DNA from: 40CM-2-70-7 sp035631315
Lineage (GTDB): Bacteria; Gemmatimonadota; Gemmatimonadetes; Gemmatimonadales; GWC2-71-9
Assembly (NCBI GenBank): GCA_035631315.1
Contig: DASQIZ010000020.1
Span: forward strand, 29,949-93,948
Length of the DNA stretch: 64,000 nucleotides
Reading direction: 5' to 3'
In this document: piece by piece, positions 14,947-23,585 of the stretch
How the letters are laid out: each line of letters begins with the position of its first letter
Numbering within the stretch: position 1 is the stretch's first letter
Position numbers and translations under genes: made by a program
Notes under the pieces: generated by a model
Told to the model about the DNA's origin: nothing
Database searches by the model: none
The model's input: the letters and a program-made list of their open reading frames with translations, nothing else

Positions 14947-17429
14947 CCGGGGGCGCCCTCACCTCAGAGTATCGCACCGGGGATTGGTCCCGAGTCGTCG
15001 TTCTGGTCGGACAGTTGGTGCTGGCGCTGGCGGCGGTCTATGCCTTGCAGCTCGAGAATCGGACGGTGTTCGCGGTCCTCGTCCTTGCCGTCCTCGGCTT
15101 CGTCGTTCACGACCGCCTGCCCCCCAAATACCGACTCCCCTTCTTTGCGACGCTTTCGCTCGGAAGCACCGTCGCCGTGCTCGGGTTCCCGGGGTCACTC
15201 TACGTCATCGGCGTCGGCGCCACGCTCATCGCCGTCTGCCACGCGCCGCTCGGGTACCGCCTCCGGGTCGTCATTCTGCTCGTGCTGGGTGCTGCGCTCT
15301 GCTGGCTGCGGGCCTGGCCGGGAATGGGAGACACGCCGGCGCTGGTCGGCCCCGCGCTCGGCGGGATGTTCATGTTCCGCACGGTGCTGTACGCCAAGTC
15401 GGTCAACGACGGGGTGTCGCCCCACGGCCCATGGTGGGCGGTGGCCTACTTCTTCATGATGCCGAACGTCTGCTATCCGTTCTTTCCGGTGGTGGATTAC
15501 GACACCTTCGTCGCCACCCACTACGATAGCGAGCGGTTCCGGATCTACGACCGGGGTCTCCGCTACATCCTCCGGGGCATTCTGCAGCTGCTCGCCTACC
15601 GCGTCGTGTACTACGGCTTGGCGATGGACAGCCTGTACGTGGATACGCCGGGCGAGCTGCTCCGGTACGTCGTGTCGAACTTCCTGCTGTACACCAAGGT
15701 CTCCGGGCAATTTCACCTGATCGTCGGGATCCTGAGCTTGTATGGATTCCGCCTGCCCGAGACCAATCATCTCTACGTCCTGGCGTCGAGTCCGACGGAA
15801 TTCTGGCGGCGGATCAACATCTATTGGAAGGACTTCATGCTGAAGGTGGTCTACACGCCTTCGTTCTTCCGCCTTCGTCGGTACGGCCAGACGTTCGCCA
15901 TCGTCGCAGCGACGGTCATGGTGTTCATTGCCAGCTGGTTCCTCCACTCATATCAGTACTTCTGGATCCAGGGCGAATGGCAGATCATGTCCCGTCGGAA
16001 TGCCCTGTTCTGGGGGATCTTCGCCATCCTCGTCGTGGGGGCGACCATCTGGGAGATCCAACCGGGACGTCGGCAGCGGCCGAGGACGACGAAAGGATGG
16101 AGCCTGCGCCGCGGCGTCACGACGTTGCTCACGTTCGGGGCCGTGGCGTCGCTCTGGTCGCTCTGGAACGCCGAGACCGGCGGAACGTGGATGATGATGT
16201 GGAGCGAAGCCAGGCGAGGCACGCTGACGGACTGGGTGGCGTTTGCCGCGCTGGTCTCGTGCTTCGTGGCGTTTGCGGGATTCGCCTGGGGAGCGGCGCG
16301 GCTCGAGACGCCGCAGTCCGAGCCCGAGCCCTGGCGGACCATCGCGATCCGCGGCGGACGTCGGGTGGCGGTTCTCGGCGTGCTGGTCATGGTCGGCCTG
16401 CCGGCATTCTGGAATGCGTTACCGGACCGCTACGGTGACATCGGAGACTCGTTGCACGGCCGGGGCGAGTCCGCCGCCGGGTTCGCGCTGGTCCAGCGGG
16501 GCTACTATCAGGCGCTGACCACGGAGAATGACCGCACCGCACGGCCGTGGGTGCCACCGCCGAACTACACCCACGAGTGGGAGGTATTCGGACCGCAAAA
16601 GGATTTTCTGCAACGGGAGTATCCGCGGAGTGCGGTCATCACTTTCCGGGGCCGGCGCCTGACCACCAATCGATGGGGGTTCCGCGGGCACGACTACGAG
16701 CTCGCCAAACCCCGCGACACCTACCGGATCGAGATCTACGGGGCTTCGGACCTGATGGGGTGGGGCGTGGGCGATCAACAGGTCTTCTCGACGCTGCTGG
16801 AAGCGGCGCTGGACTCTGCAGCCCGCACCCGTGGTATGCGGGCCGAAGTCATGAACTTCTCGGTGCCGGGCACCAGCGTCGCGCAGGAAGTGGCGCTCCT
16901 GGCCAACCGGGGCATGCGCTTCCAGCCCGACCTGGTCCTCCTGTCCGTCCATCCGTATGAGCTGTGGTCGCTGGAGGAGACGTTTCACGCCGTCCAAATG
17001 TTCAAATGGAGCATTCCGGACACCGGGCTGTCACGACTGGCATCCGGGGCGGGCGTCGATGCGGGTGGCCAGGGAACCCCCGCGAACTTGCGACTCATCG
17101 AAGCCCCGGTGGAGGAGCGCGCATTGCATTGGGCTGCACAACTCGTGCAGGGGACGGGGGCGCGGTTGGCGGTGATGGAAGTACGTCTTCCGGATCTTCC
17201 CGGTGACTTCAACCTCGGAACGGTCCGTCAGGCCGTCCGGGAGTCGGGGCTGCCCCCCCTGGACTGCACCGGCATCTGGCAGGGGAAGGTGATTCGCGAG
17301 TATCGGGTGTCGACCGTGGACACGCACCCCAACGCAGCGGGTCACGCGCTACTCGCGAACTGTCTCCTCCAGGCGTTGCAGGCGAACGCGGCGGCACTCA
17401 ACGTGTTGCCGCTGGCGGGCTCCCGATAG
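14943..17429 (+). CDS. MBOAT-family membrane O-acyltransferase fused to SGNH-like domain
   Basis: 828 residues, GTG start overlapping the upstream TGA. The N-terminal about 460 residues contain roughly ten hydrophobic segments. The MBOAT core reads FWRRINIYWKDFMLKVVYTP (about 287) and SWFLHSYQYFWIQGEW, with the candidate catalytic His at about 334. Residues about 490-828 form a soluble part with an SGNH-like pattern: YGASDLMGWG (Ser at about 602, GAS replacing GDS), MNFSVPGTSVAQE, LLSVHPYE and VDTHPNAAGH (Asp 793, His 795). MBOAT proteins move acyl groups onto extracytoplasmic acceptors; DltB (MBOAT) and DltD (SGNH-like) are separate proteins in Gram-positives. Here the two are one chain, next to a carrier protein. 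The acceptor is unknown. Confidence 0.85.
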   Translation: MTGGALTSEYRTGDWSRVVVLVGQLVLALAAVYALQLENRTVFAVLVLAVLGFVVHDRLPPKYRLPFFATLSLGSTVAVLGFPGSLYVIGVGATLIAVCHAPLGYRLRVVILLVLGAALCWLRAWPGMGDTPALVGPALGGMFMFRTVLYAKSVNDGVSPHGPWWAVAYFFMMPNVCYPFFPVVDYDTFVATHYDSERFRIYDRGLRYILRGILQLLAYRVVYYGLAMDSLYVDTPGELLRYVVSNFLLYTKVSGQFHLIVGILSLYGFRLPETNHLYVLASSPTEFWRRINIYWKDFMLKVVYTPSFFRLRRYGQTFAIVAATVMVFIASWFLHSYQYFWIQGEWQIMSRRNALFWGIFAILVVGATIWEIQPGRRQRPRTTKGWSLRRGVTTLLTFGAVASLWSLWNAETGGTWMMMWSEARRGTLTDWVAFAALVSCFVAFAGFAWGAARLETPQSEPEPWRTIAIRGGRRVAVLGVLVMVGLPAFWNALPDRYGDIGDSLHGRGESAAGFALVQRGYYQALTTENDRTARPWVPPPNYTHEWEVFGPQKDFLQREYPRSAVITFRGRRLTTNRWGFRGHDYELAKPRDTYRIEIYGASDLMGWGVGDQQVFSTLLEAALDSAARTRGMRAEVMNFSVPGTSVAQEVALLANRGMRFQPDLVLLSVHPYELWSLEETFHAVQMFKWSIPDTGLSRLASGAGVDAGGQGTPANLRLIEAPVEERALHWAAQLVQGTGARLAVMEVRLPDLPGDFNLGTVRQAVRESGLPPLDCTGIWQGKVIREYRVSTVDTHPNAAGHALLANCLLQALQANAAALNVLPLAGSR

Positions 17430-17435
17430 GGATAC

Positions 17436-18599
17436 TCAGCTCCTCGGGACGTGCGCGGCGACACGTCGAGCCGCAGCTCCGCAGCCCGCAACGAACCGGA
17501 ACAAGGGTCCGAAGGCGCGGAGTGAGGTGATGCCGATGAAGTAGAGCCCCGGTACGCTGCTTTCGAACCAGGGCGACAGCTCGGGGATATTCTGTGTCGC
17601 GCGGATCCGGCTGCGGAGAGACGGATCGAGCATGGTGAGCCGGTTGACGTCCACCCGATAACCGGTCGCGAGCATCACGTGGTCGACCTTGAGGACCTCC
17701 CCGTTGGACACGACCGCGTCCACCCGGTCACCCGCGGCGCTCAGCCGCGTGACCGTCTGACCTTCCCGCACCGTGACCTTGCCGACCACCCGGTGATGCA
17801 GCCAGTCGCTGGCCCCCGACCGGTAGTCGCTGTTCCAGGAGTCCTTGTACCACTGCGGGAGGCGGTAGAACGCGTACGGCGCATGGTCGAGCATCCAGTT
17901 CTTCCACCCCGGCGCCACGCCGGCCGACGGGTACCGCATGCGCTCCAGCAGCGGCCGGTTCCTGCCTCGATCGGGCCCCAGCCACATGATCTCCCGACGG
18001 GAGACGACTTGCACCCGGGCGCCGGCCTCGTGCAGGAGCGCCGCGTACTCGATGGCGCTCTGTCCGCCGCCGACGACGATGACTTCGCGATTCTTGAAGC
18101 GGGAGTAGTCGTTGTACGTCGACGAGTGCGACACGAGGGCGTCCGGCAGCCCGGTATAGGGCTCGGGCCGGTGCGCGTAGTAGTAGAGCCCGATCGCCAT
18201 GACCACCGCCCGGCTTTCGATCTCCCGACCGTCCTGCAGCCGGAGGTGGAACAGGCCGTCCCGCTGGGCAATTGAGGTGATCAGCGTCTCGTCGACGTCG
18301 GGCACCGCGCGCTTCTGGAACCAGAATCCGTAGTCGATGAACGCGTCGATCGAGAGCGGATGCCCCTCGCGGTACGCGGACTCCTGAAAGAACCTGGCAA
18401 AGCCGAGATCCGCGCGCGAATCCCACAGGTTGCTGGCCCACCACTGAGAGCGAAGGTTCATCCCGCGCGGCATGTGGTCTCGCCACATGCCCAGCGGCTT
18501 TCCGAACGTGGCGACGTTCAGACCACGCCCCTTCAGGTGCGCCGCGGTCGACAGACCGTAGGGTCCGGCGCCGACGACCACCGCGTCGTATCGATTCAA
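17436..18599 (-). CDS. FAD/NAD(P)-dependent oxidoreductase (flavin monooxygenase-like)
   Basis: 387 residues. FAD-binding VVGAGPYGLSTAAHL (about 8-22) and NAD(P)-binding VVGGGQSAIEYAALLHEAGA (about 173) are both present. MLATGYRVDVN is a conserved ATG motif of the family. It resembles lysine/ornithine N-hydroxylase-like and flavin-containing monooxygenase proteins, so it may hydroxylate a small substrate, but none can be named. Its ATG overlaps the stop of the ATP-grasp gene upstream in its operon (18596-18599). It converges on the MBOAT gene with a 6-bp gap. Confidence 0.85.
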   Translation of the reverse strand: MNRYDAVVVGAGPYGLSTAAHLKGRGLNVATFGKPLGMWRDHMPRGMNLRSQWWASNLWDSRADLGFARFFQESAYREGHPLSIDAFIDYGFWFQKRAVPDVDETLITSIAQRDGLFHLRLQDGREIESRAVVMAIGLYYYAHRPEPYTGLPDALVSHSSTYNDYSRFKNREVIVVGGGQSAIEYAALLHEAGARVQVVSRREIMWLGPDRGRNRPLLERMRYPSAGVAPGWKNWMLDHAPYAFYRLPQWYKDSWNSDYRSGASDWLHHRVVGKVTVREGQTVTRLSAAGDRVDAVVSNGEVLKVDHVMLATGYRVDVNRLTMLDPSLRSRIRATQNIPELSPWFESSVPGLYFIGITSLRAFGPLFRFVAGCGAAARRVAAHVPRS

Positions 18600-19828
18600 C
18601 GGAACACCCTCCGAATGCGGGAAGCGACCCGGGCCCAGACCTGATTCTTGAAGAAGCGGCCGGTCGCGATGACGGCCGGACCGGGATCACTCCACCAAAA
18701 GTAGTCGTAACCGGACGGCCGGAAGAATGACGCCGCGAAATCGAGGAGGATCCTGGGCCGGGACGGAATGCCGGGGCGGCCCTGCTCCCCCATGGCCAGG
18801 AGCGCCGAATCGACGTCTCCTCCCAGATTCCGCATCCAGCCTCCAACCCGGTAGGACGGCACGCTCGGGATGCGCTCCCCGGCAGCCCACCGATAGAGCA
18901 GGAGGGGAAAGTCGACTCCGGCACGCACGGCCACCTCGACCGACGCCGACAGCCGGGGATTGATTTCCATCAAGTAGGGTCTCCCCTCGCCGTCTCGCCG
19001 GAACTCGACTTCGGAGTATCCCTCGAGGTCGATCTCCCGGATGAGTTCTTCCGCGCCGGGTCCCAAGTCCGGGGGGATCGCGATGCTCTGACGGAGGACC
19101 GATTCCCCACCCAACGGAGGGCGGGTGCGCGATGCCCACTGCGCGAACGATGCGTGGATCTGTCCCCGGGCATAGAGAAAGCTGACGGCCTCCCGGCGGC
19201 CGGTGAGGTATTGCTGGAACAGCACCGCGGCCCCGAAGCGGGTGACGGCTTCGACGGCTGCGGTGGCTTCCGCTTCGGTCACGACGAGCTTCGGTCCCAC
19301 CCAATGACCCGTCTCATCCTCCCCGACCCACGACTCCGCCGGTTTCACCACGGCGGGCAATCCGATGTCACGCAGTGCCGCGCGGAGATCCGGGGATCCG
19401 CGAATGACCGCCTCGCGGGGAACGAGGAGGCCCACCCGCCGGGCGGCTGCCAGTGTGCGCTCCTTATTGACGGCGATCTCCAATGCCGCCTCGGAAGCCA
19501 TCGCGATACGCGTCTGCCGTTCGATCCGGGCGCGATGCGCCCGGAGCATCGAGATGGTCCCGTCGTGCGAGGGAATCACCACCCGGGCTCCCGACTGTGT
19601 CAGCCAGGAATCGAGCCGGGTGAGGTAGCCGTCGGAGCCGTCGGGTGCCTCGAAGTGGACCGGTCCGGCACACCACCGCGAAGCGAAGGCGGGTATGCGC
19701 TCCGCCTCGCTCGTACCGGCAAGGGCGGCAGCAACCCGGAGGCTCCGCCGACCCAATGAGCGGATAGCCATCAGTGACTGTCGAACGCCGGCGTTGAGGA
19801 TGAGGGCGTCGAATCGGGGAGGAGTCAT
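18596..19828 (-). CDS. ATP-grasp family carboxylate-amine/thiol ligase-like protein
   Basis: 410 residues from the ATG with GGAG-type sequence nearby; an open frame continues upstream across alaS antisense but is not coding-like. A pre-ATP-grasp domain (FDALILNAGVRQSLMAIRSLG) is followed by the ATP-grasp fold: GLPAVVKPAESWVG, LFQQYLTGRREAVSFLY, EVEFRRDGEGRPYLMEINPR (metal-binding Glu and Asn) and LSASVEVAVRAGVDFP. It should join a carboxylate to an amine or similar nucleophile via an acyl phosphate; the substrate is unknown. The C-terminal about 60 residues are basic and end RIRRVFR. It is coupled to the flavoprotein gene. A similar ATP-grasp gene lies at 50576-51730. Confidence 0.85.
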   Translation of the reverse strand: MTPPRFDALILNAGVRQSLMAIRSLGRRSLRVAAALAGTSEAERIPAFASRWCAGPVHFEAPDGSDGYLTRLDSWLTQSGARVVIPSHDGTISMLRAHRARIERQTRIAMASEAALEIAVNKERTLAAARRVGLLVPREAVIRGSPDLRAALRDIGLPAVVKPAESWVGEDETGHWVGPKLVVTEAEATAAVEAVTRFGAAVLFQQYLTGRREAVSFLYARGQIHASFAQWASRTRPPLGGESVLRQSIAIPPDLGPGAEELIREIDLEGYSEVEFRRDGEGRPYLMEINPRLSASVEVAVRAGVDFPLLLYRWAAGERIPSVPSYRVGGWMRNLGGDVDSALLAMGEQGRPGIPSRPRILLDFAASFFRPSGYDYFWWSDPGPAVIATGRFFKNQVWARVASRIRRVFR

Positions 19829-19920
19829 GGCGGCCGTTACATTCGTCAGTGGCCGCGCGTTAGTCAACGGTCGAAGGGCCTTAAGTCCCCATGCGTCTAT
19901 GAGTTGCCAAAGGGGGCGGC

Positions 19921-19926
19921 TATATT
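19921..19926 (+). promoter_or_regulatory. -10-like TATATT just upstream of alaS
   Basis: TATATT ends 7 nt before the alaS ATG, with no good -35 at 16-18 bp and no Shine-Dalgarno between. If this is the -10 box, transcription starts at or next to the ATG and the mRNA is leaderless. The remaining divergent space (19829-19920) shows nothing else convincing. Confidence 0.3.
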
Positions 19927-19933
19927 CCGCCCC

Positions 19934-22552
19934 ATGAAGGCCGCACAGATTCGCCGTCAATTCCTCGACTATTTCGTTGGGCGGGGTCACCAGGAAGTCC
20001 CGAGCTCCCTCCTGGTTCCGGCCGACGATCCCACTCTCCTCTTCACCAACGCGGGGATGGTGCAGTTCAAGCGCGTGTTCCAGGGCGTCGAGAAGCGCGA
20101 CTACCTCCGCGCCACCACGGCCCAGAAATGCGTGCGGGCCGGTGGGAAGCACAATGATCTGGAGCAAGTCGGTCACACCGCGCGGCACCACACGTTCTTC
20201 GAAATGCTCGGCAACTTCTCGTTCGGCGACTATTTCAAACGCGAGGCAATCGGCTACGCGTGGGAGTGGGTGACCGGAAAGTCCTGGCTCGGCATCGCGC
20301 CGGAGCGCGTCCGCATCTCCGTCCACCACGCGGACGACGAAGCGCGCAAGCTCTGGCGCGAGGTCACCGGTGTGAAGGACGAGCGGATCTACGGGCTCTC
20401 GGACAAGGACAACTTCTGGCAGATGGGGGACACCGGCCCGGCCGGTCCCTGTTCCGAGATCTACGTCGACCTTCGCGACCGGAAGGATTGGGGGCAGGCG
20501 CTCACCCGCGAGCACTTCGAGGAGCTCGCTGAGTCGGGCGCCCTCGTCGAAATCTGGAACCTCGTTTTCATGCAGTACGACCTCCAGGCGGACGGATCGC
20601 GGCATCCGCTGCCACGCCCATCGGTCGACACCGGGGCGGGGCTCGAGCGCATCGCGGCCGTGATGCAGAACGTGCCGTCCAACTTCGACACCGATCTCTT
20701 CATTCCCATCCTCGAGCGGACCGCCGAAGTGATCGGGCGTCCCTATGATCGCGGACCGAAGGGCGCGCCCTATCGCGTGCTCGCCGACCACGCGCGTGCC
20801 GTGACGTTCCTGCTCGCCGACGGTGTGGCGCCGTCATCGGATGGCCGTGGCTACGTGCTGCGGCGCATCCTGCGTCGCGGCGTGCGGTACGCCTGGCAGG
20901 AAGGTCGTGCCGAGCCTACCCTCGCACTCCTGGCGGAACGGGTGATCGAGACGATGGGGGACGTGTACCCCGATCTGGTCTCCAAGAAGGCAGAGATCGT
21001 TCGCGCGACCAAGGCAGAAGAAGAGCGCTTCCTCGAGACCATCGAAGGCGGGATGCGGCGGCTGGACGAGCTCAAGTCCGCGACGAGGATCTCCGGCGAA
21101 GACGCGTTCAAGCTCTACGACACCTACGGATTTCCGCTCGATCTCACGCAAGTCATCGCGACGGAGCGGCACCAGGACGTGGATGTCGAAGGCTTCGAGC
21201 ACGCACTTGCGCAACAGCGCCGGCGGTCGCGCGCGGCGCGCGTGTCGTCGCATGCGGCGATGGCGCAGGCGGGCAAGCGGGGCGAGTGGGTGGACGTGCG
21301 CCCGGAAGGCCGCCAGCGCTTCGTCGGTTACGACGAGACCGCGTCGGAAACCGACGTGCTCGCGTTCCGGCAGACGGGTGAGCTGGTCGAGCTCGTGCTG
21401 CAGGACAATCCCTTCTATGCCGAGTCGGGCGGACAGGTCTCGGATACCGGTGTCGTGACGGGCGACGGCTGGGAGTTGACCGTCGAAGACGTCGTGAAGG
21501 AAAACGGGAAGAGTGCGGTGGTCGGGCGGTTCGGGGACACCTTCGAGCCGACTGCGGTCCGCGCCCACGTGAATGAGGCCCGCCGCCGGAACATCGAGCG
21601 GAACCACACCGGGACGCACCTGGTGCATGCCGCCCTGCGGAAGGTCCTGGGCACCCACGTGCGTCAGCGTGGATCGCTCGTTGCACCGGAGCGCCTGCGC
21701 TTCGACTTCAGTCATCATGGTCCGATCGACGACCGGACGTTGGCCAATATCGAAGAAGAGGTGAATGGCCGGATTCTGGAAAGCCTTCCGGTCACGACCA
21801 GCGAAATGGGGCGGGACGAGGCGATCGCGAAGGGGGCGATGGCCCTGTTCGGGGAGAAATACGGCGAACGCGTCCGGGTGGTGGACATCGGCCACGGCGT
21901 GTCACTCGAGTTGTGCGGTGGCACCCACGTCCCGAGCACCGGTCAGATCGGATTGTTCCGGTTCACGCACGAGACCGGCGCCGAGGCCGGGGTTCGGCGA
22001 ATCGAGGCGATCACCGGTCCGTCCGTCTACCGGCATCTTCGCGAGCTCGACGAACGGCTCGCGGCGGCGGCGCGCCTGCTCAAGGCCCAGCCCGAGCACA
22101 TCGAGAAGCGGATCGAAACCCTGCTCGACGAGCGGCACAAGCTCGAGCGACAGATCCAGGAGATGCTCAAGTCGGGAGGCGGGAAGCGGGAAACGGGAAG
22201 TGTGACGACGATCGGCGACGTCGAGCTGCACGTCGCCGAGTCGCCACTCGAAGACCGCGAGCAGATCGCCCTCGTGATGGACGCCTTCCGCCAGGGACGT
22301 TCGCGGGCGATATCTGTGCTCTTCACGAGGGGCGAACGCCCGGGGATCCATGTGGCCGTGACCGACGACTTGGTGGCGAAGAGCGTGCAGGCCGGCAAAT
22401 TGGCCGGCGCAATCGCCGCCGTGAGTGGCGGAAAGGGCGGGGGACGCCCGCACTTCGCCTCCGCGGGCGCCGGTGACCCGGCGCGCCTGGACGCGGCCCG
22501 TGAGCAGACCCTCACGATCGTCACGGAAGCCCTCAAAGGAGCCAGGGCGTGA
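19934..22552 (+). CDS. alaS: Alanyl-tRNA synthetase
   Basis: 872 residues, the usual length. The ATG is chosen because homologues begin at KAAQIRRQFLDYFVGRGH; an upstream in-frame extension has no support. Class II motifs are seen: TNAGMVQFKRVF, ARHHTFFEMLGNFSFGDYFK and VDTGAGLERIAAV. The editing-domain zinc ligands are in RNHTGTHLVHAAL and LELCGGTHVPSTG. The C-Ala region ends the protein. Between the C-terminal coiled coil (KRIETLLDERHKLERQIQEML) and C-Ala lies SGGGKRETGS, encoded by a heptamer repeat (22174-22201). Confidence 0.97.
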   Translation: MKAAQIRRQFLDYFVGRGHQEVPSSLLVPADDPTLLFTNAGMVQFKRVFQGVEKRDYLRATTAQKCVRAGGKHNDLEQVGHTARHHTFFEMLGNFSFGDYFKREAIGYAWEWVTGKSWLGIAPERVRISVHHADDEARKLWREVTGVKDERIYGLSDKDNFWQMGDTGPAGPCSEIYVDLRDRKDWGQALTREHFEELAESGALVEIWNLVFMQYDLQADGSRHPLPRPSVDTGAGLERIAAVMQNVPSNFDTDLFIPILERTAEVIGRPYDRGPKGAPYRVLADHARAVTFLLADGVAPSSDGRGYVLRRILRRGVRYAWQEGRAEPTLALLAERVIETMGDVYPDLVSKKAEIVRATKAEEERFLETIEGGMRRLDELKSATRISGEDAFKLYDTYGFPLDLTQVIATERHQDVDVEGFEHALAQQRRRSRAARVSSHAAMAQAGKRGEWVDVRPEGRQRFVGYDETASETDVLAFRQTGELVELVLQDNPFYAESGGQVSDTGVVTGDGWELTVEDVVKENGKSAVVGRFGDTFEPTAVRAHVNEARRRNIERNHTGTHLVHAALRKVLGTHVRQRGSLVAPERLRFDFSHHGPIDDRTLANIEEEVNGRILESLPVTTSEMGRDEAIAKGAMALFGEKYGERVRVVDIGHGVSLELCGGTHVPSTGQIGLFRFTHETGAEAGVRRIEAITGPSVYRHLRELDERLAAAARLLKAQPEHIEKRIETLLDERHKLERQIQEMLKSGGGKRETGSVTTIGDVELHVAESPLEDREQIALVMDAFRQGRSRAISVLFTRGERPGIHVAVTDDLVAKSVQAGKLAGAIAAVSGGKGGGRPHFASAGAGDPARLDAAREQTLTIVTEALKGARA
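22174..22201 (+). repeat. Single GGGARNN heptamer array inside alaS
   Basis: Four 7-mers in phase, GGGAGGC, GGGAAGC, GGGAAAC and GGGAAGT. It has the same unit length, copy number and G3 spacing as the GGGATTC/G arrays, but a different variable part and no visible inverted partner. It encodes a Gly/Arg loop in the linker before the C-Ala domain. Confidence 0.6.
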
Positions 22553-22851
22553 GCGCCGAAGACCTGTCGACGTGGCTTTCGGGACGGAAACCGGCGGCGC
22601 CCGCGGCCCTGGCCGTGAGACTCGCGGACGCCGTCGGCAACGAAGCCGGCGCCCCGCCGTCGACGCTCGCCTTTCTGGGCGATCATCTGCTCGGTCGCGT
22701 CGCCGCCGCGACGACGCAGGACCGGCGGCAGGCACTCGATCTCCTGGCCGCTGACGCGCTCGTCACGTACGCCTTCGAAGCGCAGGCGGAGGCCGACGTG
22801 CGCGGACTCACCAGCCTCGCCGAGAAGATCAGTCGTGAGAGCAGCGCGTGA
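22549..22851 (+). CDS. Small conserved-context hypothetical protein
   Basis: 100 residues, GTG start overlapping alaS by 4 bp and a stop overlapping the next gene by 4 bp. The sequence is Ala/Leu-rich and predicted helical (LAVRLADAVGNEAG; RQALDLLAADALVTYAFEAQ), with no signal peptide, membrane segment or cysteine. I do not recognise the family. Double overlap with real genes makes it very likely coding. A helical adaptor or regulator is possible, but this is a guess. Confidence 0.65.
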   Translation: MSAEDLSTWLSGRKPAAPAALAVRLADAVGNEAGAPPSTLAFLGDHLLGRVAAATTQDRRQALDLLAADALVTYAFEAQAEADVRGLTSLAEKISRESSA

Positions 22852-23585
22852 AGGATCTCCTCGCCCGCCGTCCGGGGATTCTCATTCTGGTCGATCCGAG
22901 CCGCACACCTGCCGCGGAGGCCACACGCGTCGCGCGCGCGGCCCATCAAGCGGGCGCGGCGGGCGTCATGATCGGCTCCTCATACGACGGGACCCGCGAA
23001 ACGCATCAGGTCGCTCGCGCCCTGCGCGAGGGGGCATCCGAGCTTCCCGTCGCGCTGTTTCCCGGGTCGGCGATGCAGCTGACCGAGCACGTCGACCTGG
23101 TGCTCTTCCTCTCCCTGATTTCCGGCCGCAACCCGCAGTACCTCATCGAAGAGCACGTGCGCGCGGTGCCGTTCTTCCAGCGGCATCAGGTCCCCGCGCT
23201 GTCGACCGGCTACATCCTCATCGATGGCGGCCGCGTCACGAGTGTCGAGGCCGTGAGCCAGACCCGCCCGCTGCCGGCGGACAAGCCCGAGCTCGCCGCG
23301 GCGCACGCGCTGGCCGCCCGGATGATCGGCATGAGCGCGGTCTATCTGGATGCCGGAAGCGGCGCGGCGCATCCGGTCCCACCCTCCGTCGTGGCCGCCT
23401 GCCGGGCAGCGATCAGCCCGGAGGTCACCCTCTTTGTGGGGGGCGGGATCCGGACGCCGGCTGAGGCGGCCGCGGCGCGGAAAGCCGGAGCGGACTTCGT
23501 GGTGATCGGGACCGCGGTCGAAGAGGGAACGGACGACGGGTGGAGAACCCAGATCGAGTCCTTCGTCAGGGCGGTGAGCGCGTGA
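22848..23585 (+). CDS. Geranylgeranylglyceryl/heptaprenylglyceryl phosphate synthase family
   Basis: 245 residues, GTG start. A TIM-barrel prenyltransferase with family motifs: ILVDPSRTP, GVMIGSSYDG, ALFPGSAMQLTEHVDLVLFL (FPGS), LSLISGRNPQYLIEEHV, YLDAGSGAAHPVP and phosphate-binding FVGGGIRTPAEA and ADFVVIGTAVEEG. Archaeal GGGPS couples a polyprenyl diphosphate to glycerol-1-phosphate, the first committed ether-lipid step; PcrB in Bacillus makes heptaprenylglyceryl phosphate. The LSLISGRNPQ region resembles the larger group II enzymes known in Bacteroidetes and archaea. The prenyl chain length cannot be told. It is translationally coupled on both sides; no glycerol-1-phosphate dehydrogenase is in the window. 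Confidence 0.88.
   Translation: MKDLLARRPGILILVDPSRTPAAEATRVARAAHQAGAAGVMIGSSYDGTRETHQVARALREGASELPVALFPGSAMQLTEHVDLVLFLSLISGRNPQYLIEEHVRAVPFFQRHQVPALSTGYILIDGGRVTSVEAVSQTRPLPADKPELAAAHALAARMIGMSAVYLDAGSGAAHPVPPSVVAACRAAISPEVTLFVGGGIRTPAEAAAARKAGADFVVIGTAVEEGTDDGWRTQIESFVRAVSA

Noticed and set aside
19829..20791. N-terminal extension of the ATP-grasp frame across the alaS 5' region
   Set aside because: The sequence is antisense to conserved AlaS residues, and the ATP-grasp homology begins exactly at ATG 19828.
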